Shown: in pieces, positions 43,118-50,608 of the stretch
Position numbering within the stretch: position 1 is the first letter of the stretch
Layout of the letters: each line of letters opens with the position of its first letter
Assembly (NCBI RefSeq): GCF_025567405.1
Contig: NZ_JAOQKJ010000008.1
Span: 124,001 to 188,000, forward strand
From: Suilimivivens aceti
GTDB taxonomy: Bacteria; Bacillota; Clostridia; Lachnospirales; Lachnospiraceae
DNA length: 64,000 nt
Reading direction: 5' to 3'
Program-made: the position numbers and the translations under genes
Notes under the pieces: generated by a model
What the model saw: only the letters and a program-made list of their open reading frames with translations
Databases searched by the model: none
Told to the model about the DNA's origin: nothing

Positions 43118-44182
43118 TCACCTGTTTTTCTCCTGCATTTCATAGACCGTCATGATACTCTGATAAATACCATCTGCGATCCTTCTAATATAATCTTCTC
43201 TTGAGAGGAGTCTGGCCTCCTGTGCATTACTCAGATAACCAACCTGGATTGTTGCTGCCGGTATTGTCAGCTGATACAATACACTATTCGGATCCGGCTC
43301 CTCCAGCAAACCCTGTGCTTTTCCGCTGACCGACACAGTCACTTCTCTTTCCAGCGTATCTGCAAGCTCTATATTTCCAAATCCCGGGATAAAATATGTA
43401 CCATTATAAAGTGCCCTTATCCCATACTCCTCAGAAGCTTCCCCGCACGCCGTTTCAATGCGTATGTACATATCTGCCTTCGCGCCATTTCCAAGGATGA
43501 TCCTGTCTGATTCATCCTCATAGATATTGTCCATCCTGGTATAGTATACCTTAATGTCCTCTCCATCAAGCTTCTCCTTCAGAGCTCTGGCTACAGCGAG
43601 AACGACATTCTTTTCCTTCAGTCCATTTCTGACTGCTCCTTCTTCCCTTCCTCCATACGCAGGATCTATCACCACGATCCTGTCATAAACCTCTCTGGGC
43701 GTCAGAAAACTGATATACAGATTTTCATTTTCCAAAATGGTACGACATTCACAAATCCCTGTCAACTGTAAATTAAGAACGATCCCGCCCTGTACCAGAT
43801 CAAAGCTTCCCGCATTGATCATCTGATGATTTCCAGAAAGAACATTTTCCCTGTAAAAATCCTCGTTTCCACCTGGTACATAGATCCAAAGCTCCTGATC
43901 CATATAATGGTTCTCTATCGTGATGTCCGATGCTTTGCATCCTTCCGGCAACGGTATCCGGAGATAACTGCTGTCAGCTTCCCCAGGCTGGAAAGCAAGA
44001 GCATGGGATTCATTCCCGGTAGCGATTGTTTCACCTGCTACTTCGTCCTGTGCAACCCCTTCTATGGTCACTACTTTATGTACAGACAGATAAATAATGG
44101 TTCCCATGGTGATCACAAAAAAGCAGATACAGCATATGGTTGTTTTTTTCATCAGTTCCTGCCGCATGCCGTTTTCCCTCAT
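43118..44182 (-). CDS. Amidase_3-fold protein with degraded active site
   Basis: 354-residue membrane-anchored protein: N-terminal hydrophobic helix at 14-33, a beta-rich AMIN-like region (about 60-165), then an N-acetylmuramoyl-L-alanine amidase (Amidase_3) fold. The zinc site is largely lost: DPGHGG is DPAYGG here (Y176 for His), the SIHxN histidine is R241 (YIRIETA), and the catalytic Glu of the EVGFLSN motif is Q313 (IQVGYLSN). Only the second ligand, E190, remains. A catalytic amidase is therefore unlikely; peptidoglycan binding or a regulatory role is possible. ATGA overlap with the methyltransferase gene. Confidence 0.8.
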   Translation of the reverse strand: MRENGMRQELMKKTTICCICFFVITMGTIIYLSVHKVVTIEGVAQDEVAGETIATGNESHALAFQPGEADSSYLRIPLPEGCKASDITIENHYMDQELWIYVPGGNEDFYRENVLSGNHQMINAGSFDLVQGGIVLNLQLTGICECRTILENENLYISFLTPREVYDRIVVIDPAYGGREEGAVRNGLKEKNVVLAVARALKEKLDGEDIKVYYTRMDNIYEDESDRIILGNGAKADMYIRIETACGEASEEYGIRALYNGTYFIPGFGNIELADTLEREVTVSVSGKAQGLLEEPDPNSVLYQLTIPAATIQVGYLSNAQEARLLSREDYIRRIADGIYQSIMTVYEMQEKNR

Positions 44183-45342
44183 CCTTTATGCAGAGCTGGT
44201 TTGGGTCCTGGAAACTGATAAAAATATGTCTTCATCATACCATTGTAGATCTTACGGTTCTTTGCTGCCTTCAGTCCAAGCGCTTCCTCAGCCTGCTCAT
44301 AAGCTGTGATCAGATACAGTGACCAGCAATCCAGTGCCTTAAAGCGCTCTCCGATCGTCCGGTAAAGAGACGGCAGCTTTTCCTTTTCCTCCAGTCTTTC
44401 TCCATAAGGAGGATTCGTAATGATAAAACCATATTTTTTATTATGGCTTAGCTGGTCAACTCCTCTTCTCTGAAAATGGATCAGATGATCCACTCCTGCA
44501 AGACGGGCATTTTCCCTGGAGATCTCTACCATTTTATCATCTATGTCATACCCCTGGATATCTGTCTTAATATCTGTAATGATCCCATCTCCGGCCTCTT
44601 CCCTGGCATATTTCCATTCTTCTTCCGGAATCAGATGTGTCCATCCCATTGCCGTAAAATCCCGTTTCAAGCCGGGTGCAATATTAGCTGCCATCATAGC
44701 GGCCTCTATCGGAAAGGTCCCGCTTCCACAGAAAGGATCAACCAGGATACGATCCCCTTTCCAGGGCGTCAGCATGATCAGGGATGCCGCCAGATTCTCC
44801 GCAATAGGTGCTTTGGCCGTAAGCTTCCGATACCCTCTCTTATGCAGAGAATCCCCTGTCGTATCAAGTGCTACTGTAACCTGATCCTTTAGCAGGAATA
44901 CCCGGAACGGAAAAGCTGCACCATTCTCTTCAAACCATTCGGTATGATAAACCTCTTTCAGCTTCTCCACCATTGCTTTCTTCATAACAGACTGTATATC
45001 AGAGGGACTGAACAGCCTGCTTTTCACACTGGCTGCCTTGGTCACCCAGAACCTGCCATCTGCAGGAATAAATTCATCCAGTGGAAGTGCTTTGGTTCCC
45101 TGGAACAGTTCTTCATAGGTTGTCGCCATGAAGCTGCCTACCTTAAGCAGGATCCTTTCCGCACTGCGAAGGAAGATATTCGCCCTGCAAATGGCTTCTG
45201 CATCCCCTGTAAAAGTCACCCTGCCATCTTCAACCAGCGTAACGTCATATCCTATATCTATGATCTCTCTTTTCAGAACAGCCTCCAGACCAAAGTGACA
45301 GGGTGCAATCAATTCGTACGTTTTCATTTTAAATACCGCCAT
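44179..45342 (-). CDS. THUMP-domain class I RNA methyltransferase (RlmL/YpsC-like)
   Basis: 387-residue SAM-dependent methyltransferase. A THUMP RNA-binding domain spans about residues 1-160, followed by the methyltransferase fold with DPFCGSGTFPIEAAMMAANI (20 residues) and the catalytic NPPYGERL. The motif fits N2-guanine methylation of 23S rRNA as in RlmL, although the substrate is not proven. ATG 45342 and ATG 45327 are both possible starts; neither has a strong ribosome site. It is the first gene of a four-gene operon with 4-base overlaps. Confidence 0.88.
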   Translation of the reverse strand: MAVFKMKTYELIAPCHFGLEAVLKREIIDIGYDVTLVEDGRVTFTGDAEAICRANIFLRSAERILLKVGSFMATTYEELFQGTKALPLDEFIPADGRFWVTKAASVKSRLFSPSDIQSVMKKAMVEKLKEVYHTEWFEENGAAFPFRVFLLKDQVTVALDTTGDSLHKRGYRKLTAKAPIAENLAASLIMLTPWKGDRILVDPFCGSGTFPIEAAMMAANIAPGLKRDFTAMGWTHLIPEEEWKYAREEAGDGIITDIKTDIQGYDIDDKMVEISRENARLAGVDHLIHFQRRGVDQLSHNKKYGFIITNPPYGERLEEKEKLPSLYRTIGERFKALDCWSLYLITAYEQAEEALGLKAAKNRKIYNGMMKTYFYQFPGPKPALHKG

Positions 45343-45447
45343 TTTTCATTATAATAAGGAGTATACCACATATGAAAAAGCTTGAATATACTGAATTATA
45401 AGAAATTTTTGTATCTTTTTCCCCATATCTGTCTTGCCATCTTACTG

Positions 45448-45483
45448 AAAAAGGGGCTGTGCACCTTTCATGCACAGCCCCTT
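45448..45483 (-). terminator. Terminator of the small Asn/Ser/Gln-rich gene
   Basis: AAAGGGGCTGTGCA / TGCACAGCCCCTTT with a six- to eight-base loop and T/A runs on both sides, 14 bases after the small gene stop. It could work in both directions. Confidence 0.9.
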
Positions 45484-45496
45484 TCCAGCAGACACT

Positions 45497-45655
45497 TTAA
45501 TATTCGCTGCGGTTTTTGCTGTTATCAGAACAGTTAGAGCTGTTCTTCTGGCTGTTCTTGGAAGAATTCTGGGAATTATTCTCAGAGTTCTTATTCTGGG
45601 AATTCCTGTTCTGCGAATTCTTATCCTGACTATGGTTATACTCATTCTTTGACAT
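45497..45655 (-). CDS. Small Asn/Ser/Gln-rich protein (52 residues)
   Basis: A 52-codon gene starting MSKNEYNHSQDKNSQNRN and ending KNRSEY, about two thirds Asn, Ser, Gln and Lys, with a single Cys and almost no hydrophobic residues, so predicted disordered. Support: AGGAGGT seven bases before the ATG, a stop followed at once by a strong terminator, and no competing frame with a ribosome site. The composition recalls small spore or coat-associated proteins such as gamma-type SASPs, but there is no specific motif and I do not assign a function. It stands alone between an ABC operon and a methyltransferase operon. Confidence 0.7.
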   Translation of the reverse strand: MSKNEYNHSQDKNSQNRNSQNKNSENNSQNSSKNSQKNSSNCSDNSKNRSEY

Positions 45656-45730
45656 TTACGATTACCTCCTGTCTGATTGGTTACAGGAGTAGTATTTTCC
45701 GCTTTCTGCCTTTTTATACATTAAATTTTT

Positions 45731-45772
45731 TAAAAAATCCTTCCATGGAAAACCATGGAAGGATTTTAAAAT
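45731..45772 (-). terminator. Terminator of the cellobiose importer operon
   Basis: AAAATCCTTCCATGG / CCATGGAAGGATTTT, near-perfect 15-bp arms with a four-base loop and a long T/A tail, about 30 bases after the permease stop. Confidence 0.95.
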
Positions 45773-45800
45773 GTTACAGGTTAAAGAGGACAGATAGCTG

Positions 45801-46670
45801 TTAACCCTTAACAGCACCTGCAACCATTCCCTTGATGATCTGCTTACTGAATACAAAGTACAGCACAACGATCGGGGACATGGTGATCAGCATAGCTGCC
45901 ATCTGCTTCGGATAGTCGGATGCGAACTGACCCTTGAACTGTGTCAGTGCAAGCGGTACTGTCTGCAGATGTACATTCTTCATAAGTACTAATGCAAATG
46001 AGAATTCATTCCAGCAGCCAAATACCTGGATGATAGCTACTGTTACAAGGATCGGCTTACAAATCGGAAGAATAATGTGCCACAGTGTATAGGAAAATCC
46101 ACTGCCATCAATGGCTGCAGCTTCTTCCAGTGAAATCGGAATACTCTTTACATAGCCTTCCACAAGGAAGATACCCATGGGAAGTGCAAAGGAAACATAT
46201 GGTAACAGCAGTGTATACCACTGATCGGAAATCCCACACTTCTTGAATACTACATAAATAGGTACAAGCAGTGAGTGGATCGGAATCAGCATACCCATCA
46301 GAAACATTACATACAGAGGACGGTTCAGCTTGAAACGGACTCTTGCAAGAATGTATCCAACGACAAAGCTGAAGGCTACGATCAGCACAATGGAAATTGC
46401 TGTGGTACGTACACTGTTCATCATGGACTCACCAAGATGATAATCTGAGTTACCTAAGATTCTGATATAATTGACCAGTGTCGGGTTCTTCGGAAGCCCG
46501 ACGATATCTGCATTAAATACTCTCTTCTCCTTCAGGGATGAATATATCATCCAGACGATAGGGAAGATACAGGTAAGGGAAAATACAATACAGATAAAGT
46601 TCAGCACTACTGTAAGAATACCCTTACGGATCGGATGCGGTTTCGCTACTGCCTGAGTATGTGTTGACAT
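45801..46670 (-). CDS. Carbohydrate ABC transporter permease (MalG type), cellobiose locus
   Basis: 289-residue six-helix permease with the EAA loop SLEEAAAIDGSGFSYTLWHI (20 residues). It pairs with the MalF-type permease whose stop lies two bases upstream of its ATG; AAGGAGG is the ribosome site. CUT1 type; the ATPase must be encoded elsewhere. By location with a cellobiose phosphorylase and a LacI regulator it probably imports cellobiose or cellodextrins. Confidence 0.88.
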   Translation of the reverse strand: MSTHTQAVAKPHPIRKGILTVVLNFICIVFSLTCIFPIVWMIYSSLKEKRVFNADIVGLPKNPTLVNYIRILGNSDYHLGESMMNSVRTTAISIVLIVAFSFVVGYILARVRFKLNRPLYVMFLMGMLIPIHSLLVPIYVVFKKCGISDQWYTLLLPYVSFALPMGIFLVEGYVKSIPISLEEAAAIDGSGFSYTLWHIILPICKPILVTVAIIQVFGCWNEFSFALVLMKNVHLQTVPLALTQFKGQFASDYPKQMAAMLITMSPIVVLYFVFSKQIIKGMVAGAVKG

Positions 46671-46672
46671 TT

Positions 46673-47566
46673 TTACGCCTCCTTTTCACGTGTGAGTAAT
46701 TTAACAAGTGCCTGTGATCCACCGATAACCAGCATAGCCAGAACAAAGATTCCTACGGAAATACAGCTTCCGTATCCCATATTACTCTGGTTGAAGGATA
46801 TCTGGTAACCATACATTGCCATAACCATAGATGCGGTACCGGGACCACCCTTGGTCATAACGAAAATATTATCGAATGCCTTCATATTACCTGCTACGCA
46901 AAGGGTAATACATACAAGCATAGTATTCTTAATCAGGGGAAGCGTGATATAAAGTGCTCTCTGTACACCGTTCGCTCCATCGATCTCAGCACTTTCAAAG
47001 ATTTCCGTATCAATAGAGGAAATCGCTGAAAGGATAATTACCATGTAATATCCGATATACTGCCAGATCAGAGGAATGGAAACCAGAAGCATTACCAGCT
47101 TCGGCTCATTCAGCCATACCTTACAAAGATCATCACGGCCGATAAGTCTTAAAAACCAGTTGATGATACCATACTGGTTGTGATAGATCATATTCCAGAT
47201 CAAGCCCAGACATACTGCAGAAATCGTGCTGGGGAAGAATCCGAAGGTTCTGTGGATTCCCTTCAGTTTAACAACCTTGGAATTCACGATCATAACCATA
47301 ATAAATGCAATACCGATCTGACCTATGATACAGGCAATAACAAGGTAAATGTTATGGCCGAACGACTGCCAGAATGTTGCATCATGAAATAATTGTACAT
47401 AATTATCAATTCCGATAAAAGTCTTCTTGGGGCCACCCTTCCATTCGAAAAAGCTGTAAACGAATGCGGTTACCAAAGGAACAAATACAGTGAATACAAA
47501 AAAGACAACCGGAACTATCAGATAGAGAAACACGGTTCGTGCTTTAGGTTTTATGGAATTTAACAT
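46673..47566 (-). CDS. Sugar ABC transporter permease (MalF type), cellobiose locus
   Basis: 297-residue permease with six predicted transmembrane helices and the loop ESAEIDGANGVQRALYITLP (20 residues). It forms the membrane channel with the MalG-type partner directly downstream. GAGAGGGCG lies before the ATG. A terminator-like hairpin separates it from the binding protein gene upstream, as in the other importer operon of this window. Confidence 0.88.
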   Translation of the reverse strand: MLNSIKPKARTVFLYLIVPVVFFVFTVFVPLVTAFVYSFFEWKGGPKKTFIGIDNYVQLFHDATFWQSFGHNIYLVIACIIGQIGIAFIMVMIVNSKVVKLKGIHRTFGFFPSTISAVCLGLIWNMIYHNQYGIINWFLRLIGRDDLCKVWLNEPKLVMLLVSIPLIWQYIGYYMVIILSAISSIDTEIFESAEIDGANGVQRALYITLPLIKNTMLVCITLCVAGNMKAFDNIFVMTKGGPGTASMVMAMYGYQISFNQSNMGYGSCISVGIFVLAMLVIGGSQALVKLLTREKEA

Positions 47567-47592
47567 GCTATGTAACGCCCTCTCTTTCCTTT

Positions 47593-47632
47593 AAAAAACC
47601 GCTCTGCCTGCACAAGGTAGGCAGAACGGTTA
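47593..47632 (-). terminator. Intercistronic terminator in the cellobiose importer operon
   Basis: Minus strand: AACCG-CTGCCT / AGGCAG-CGGTT followed by TTTTTAAAGG, between the binding protein stop and the permease genes. It probably lets only part of the transcripts continue. Confidence 0.8.
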
Positions 47633-47686
47633 AGAGTTATCTCTTTATTACTGCGTAGGAGCTGTGCCCCTGCCAGTCATCCTATC

Positions 47687-49135
47687 TTAGTAGTTTGCTT
47701 CGTATGCAGCCTGTGCATTTGCAGCAACATCTTCAGGTGTCATATCACCATTCATCATTGTCTGAAGGTCTGTATTTAATACATCCCAAACAGCACTTGA
47801 AATATAGGAGTCATAGATTTCACATGTCTCTGTATCAACATAAGACCAGTTGTAGAAATCCTGTGTGATCTGATCGAAGTTACTCAGGTCAACGTCAGCA
47901 ACCTTTGTAAGTCCGCCCAGAGCATAGTTTGTAGCTACATAGTTAGCGAATGCAGGACCTGTTACATACTCAGCGAGGTCGATAGCTGCTGCTAACTTCT
48001 CAGGATCATCAGCAACCTTAGGATTGATTGCTACAGCATATCCAAGACCAATGTTCTGTGAGTTAGGAGCATATGTTGCATCTGCAGGCTGAGGAAGAAC
48101 TGCAAATCCGATGTTGTTGTACTTCTCTTCATTGCTTGCCAGTAATGTAGCTGCGATATAGGACTCATCCCAGTTACCACCGATGAATGCAGCAGCATCA
48201 CCAGAGATATAGTACTCACGAGCATCCTCGTTTGTTACAGCGTTGAAGTCTTCATTGAAGATCTTTGTGTCATGGAACAGTCTCTGTGTCTCAGTAAGAG
48301 CTGCTACGAATGTGTCATCTGTGAAAGCAGAACCACTCTTAGCGATCAGACCCATGAACCAGTCGGGACCTGTGTATCTGTTACCAAGTGTTGACAGGAA
48401 GTCTGAGTTAGCCTGCCACTTACCACCGTTACCAAATGCAACAGTTGTGATGCCCTTCTCGTTGAAGTACTCAGAAGCCTTCTCAACATCCTCCCATGTT
48501 GTAGGGAATGCATCAAAGCCAGCTTCCTTCCACATTGCCTTATCATAGATAACTACTGTACATGTACCACCTGTAAGAACAGGGTAACCATACATCTTAC
48601 CGTCAACTGTGAAAGGTGCGAAGTAAGAAGTATTGTAATCAGCGTAGTAAGGTGAAGACTTGATATCCTCTGTTAAATCATAAACCAGACCCTGATCAGC
48701 CCAAGCGATTGTGTTCATACCCTGAAGTAAGAATACATCCGGAAGGTCATCTGCTGCAGCCAGTGTAGCGATCTGTGTCTTGTACTCAGCGTTAGCAAGT
48801 ACGTTCTGTGTTAATGTGATGTCAGGATGAGCCTCGTCCCACTCAGCAAGAACGGTACGGAAACCATCAGAACCACCATTACCTTCAGATTCCTCTGATG
48901 TTGAATAGTGCATGATCTCAAGCTCGCCAGCATATGTGATTTCGTCGCCAGCTGCTGCTGTCTCATCTGTTGCTTCTTCTGTTGTTTCTTCTGCTGCAGG
49001 AGCTTCTTCTGTAGTAGCTTCTGTTGTTTCGGTTGTCTCTGTTGTCTCAGTAGTATCTGCGCTGGAACCGCATCCAACTAATAAGCTGGAGATCATAGCT
49101 ACTGAAAGCAGAGCGCTAAGTAATTTCTTTTTCAT
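47687..49135 (-). CDS. Sugar-binding lipoprotein of the cellobiose importer
   Basis: 482-residue solute-binding protein: signal peptide with lipobox SSLLVGC (Cys about residue 22), then a low-complexity Thr/Glu/Ala linker (repeats of TTE, residues about 27-65) and the ligand-binding domain. It captures an oligosaccharide outside the membrane; cellobiose or cellodextrin is inferred from the neighbouring phosphorylase. GGGAGG precedes the start. It lies downstream of the LacI regulator gene, with a weak hairpin (CGGAAG/CTTCCG at 49192-49209) between them. Confidence 0.88.
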   Translation of the reverse strand: MKKKLLSALLSVAMISSLLVGCGSSADTTETTETTETTEATTEEAPAAEETTEEATDETAAAGDEITYAGELEIMHYSTSEESEGNGGSDGFRTVLAEWDEAHPDITLTQNVLANAEYKTQIATLAAADDLPDVFLLQGMNTIAWADQGLVYDLTEDIKSSPYYADYNTSYFAPFTVDGKMYGYPVLTGGTCTVVIYDKAMWKEAGFDAFPTTWEDVEKASEYFNEKGITTVAFGNGGKWQANSDFLSTLGNRYTGPDWFMGLIAKSGSAFTDDTFVAALTETQRLFHDTKIFNEDFNAVTNEDAREYYISGDAAAFIGGNWDESYIAATLLASNEEKYNNIGFAVLPQPADATYAPNSQNIGLGYAVAINPKVADDPEKLAAAIDLAEYVTGPAFANYVATNYALGGLTKVADVDLSNFDQITQDFYNWSYVDTETCEIYDSYISSAVWDVLNTDLQTMMNGDMTPEDVAANAQAAYEANY

Positions 49136-49215
49136 TACTTAAATCCTCCCTTTGAATTGTGTGAAATTGTTTCTTTGCATTTATATATACGGAAGTGTTA
49201 CCTTCCGAAAATGCC

Positions 49216-50226
49216 TTATCTCTTTCCGACTGATCTTCCCTCAAGCACCTTTCCCTCCACAACTACCTGCTCAATAATCGTGCTCTTTGGTCTTTCGATC
49301 AGGCTGATCAGCTTCTCTGCTGCACATCTGCCAAGTCTCGCAGTATCCTGCTTAACCGTTGTCAACTGCGGCTCGATATGCATTCCTGCCCGGATGCCAT
49401 CGTACCCTGCAACAGATACATCCTCCGGTATTTTAAGTCCTCTTTCCATAATCGCATTCATACCGCCGAATGCTGAAAAATCATCCGGATAGCAGATGCA
49501 GGTTGGTGGTGTTCTCAGATCAAGCAGCTTTTCTGTCATGATCCTCGCTGCTGCCGCATCTCTGTAAGGAGCTTCCAGTACATATTCATCCGGCACATAA
49601 AGTCCAAGCTCTTCTGCCGTATGGTAAAAGCTGGAAAGCCTGTTCCGTGTTACGGAAGAATCCACACCGTGGATATAGGCGATTTTCCTGTGTCCCTGTT
49701 TATATATATAGGTAAGAAGATCTCTCATTCCTTTCACATTGTCGGACACAATCGATATTCTATTGTTGAAAACATGGTCTACAGTTATTACCGGTATTTC
49801 ACTTCTGACAAGCTCTTCCACTTCTGGATCGTAGAAGTTCACACATACAACCGCAACTCCATCAAAGCCTCTGTATCTGCTATGCTCCAAATACGACATC
49901 CTGCGATCCTTGCTCCTGCTGACATTGATAAAGGTGATATCATATCCCTTTCTCTCTGCTGTGCTCTTAAAGCTGTCAAGCACAAAAGCGAAATAGTCGT
50001 GTGTCAGTCCGCTGTGATTATCATCCGAAAACAAAACTCCAATATTATATGTACGGTTTGTTTTCAGTGCCTTGGCTGCTGAGTTTGGTAAATACCCCAT
50101 CTCCTTGGCAACCTGCTTGATATGTTGCTTCGTTTCACTACCGATGTCATTATGATCATTCAGTGCTTTGCTCACAGTTGCTATCGATACACCGCAAGCC
50201 GCTGAAATATCCTTCATCGATACCAT
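49216..50226 (-). CDS. LacI-family regulator of the cellobiose locus
   Basis: 336-residue regulator: DNA-binding SMKDISAACGVSIATVSKAL (20 residues), hinge AKALKTNRTYNIGVLF, and a sugar-binding domain with a conserved effector-site segment (GYDGIRAGMHIEPQLTTVKQ, 20 residues). Start ATG 50226 with AGGAG eight bases upstream. Its own promoter and that of the divergent cellobiose phosphorylase each carry the 15-mer ACTTAATCGTTTTCG just after +1, so it likely represses both until sugar binds. Confidence 0.88.
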   Translation of the reverse strand: MVSMKDISAACGVSIATVSKALNDHNDIGSETKQHIKQVAKEMGYLPNSAAKALKTNRTYNIGVLFSDDNHSGLTHDYFAFVLDSFKSTAERKGYDITFINVSRSKDRRMSYLEHSRYRGFDGVAVVCVNFYDPEVEELVRSEIPVITVDHVFNNRISIVSDNVKGMRDLLTYIYKQGHRKIAYIHGVDSSVTRNRLSSFYHTAEELGLYVPDEYVLEAPYRDAAAARIMTEKLLDLRTPPTCICYPDDFSAFGGMNAIMERGLKIPEDVSVAGYDGIRAGMHIEPQLTTVKQDTARLGRCAAEKLISLIERPKSTIIEQVVVEGKVLEGRSVGKR

Positions 50227-50255
50227 TGCTGCAACTCCTAAAACCTTCGTAAAAC

Positions 50256-50306
50256 ACTTAATCGTTTTCGTGCTTTTATAATATAACATCTTTTATAGTT
50301 TTGCAA
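50256..50306 (-). promoter_or_regulatory. lacI promoter with operator (autoregulation)
   Basis: Minus strand: -35 TTGCAA at 50301-50306, 17-bp spacer, -10 TATTAT at 50278-50283. The operator copy CGAAAACGATTAAGT (plus-strand ACTTAATCGTTTTCG, 50256-50270) begins eight bases after the -10, over +1. Confidence 0.75.
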
Positions 50307-50464
50307 CACTTATTTTAAATTTTTTTAGGCAATTTTTATACTTCTCCCAATTTTACGCCTTTTTCGGTTCCATATTTACTCTTTCTACCTATATAATGCA
50401 GCTTTTTGCAGGTAAGCAATATCATTTTATGAGATACCATGCTACGAATTGCACAATTTTGTAG

Positions 50465-50524
50465 TTGCATTATACCATTGTTTTATGTATAATTTGGTTC
50501 ATAGAGACTACTTAATCGTTTTCG
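50465..50524 (+). promoter_or_regulatory. Cellobiose phosphorylase promoter with operator
   Basis: -35 TTGCAT at 50465-50470, 17-bp spacer, -10 TATAAT at 50488-50493. An identical operator 15-mer ACTTAATCGTTTTCG lies at 50510-50524, just downstream of +1. The 382-base divergent region (50227-50608) holds these two promoters and no gene. Confidence 0.8.
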
Positions 50525-50608
50525 AATCCCATTTTTGAAGCGTTAAGTAATATTTCACAAATCATATCCACTCAATACATACTACTAATTAAATAAGGAG
50601 AAGAAGCT

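Noticed and set aside
45373..45402. Nine-codon plus-strand frame after AAGGAG
   Set aside because: Too short, no conserved pattern, and it lies in the leader region opposite the methyltransferase gene.
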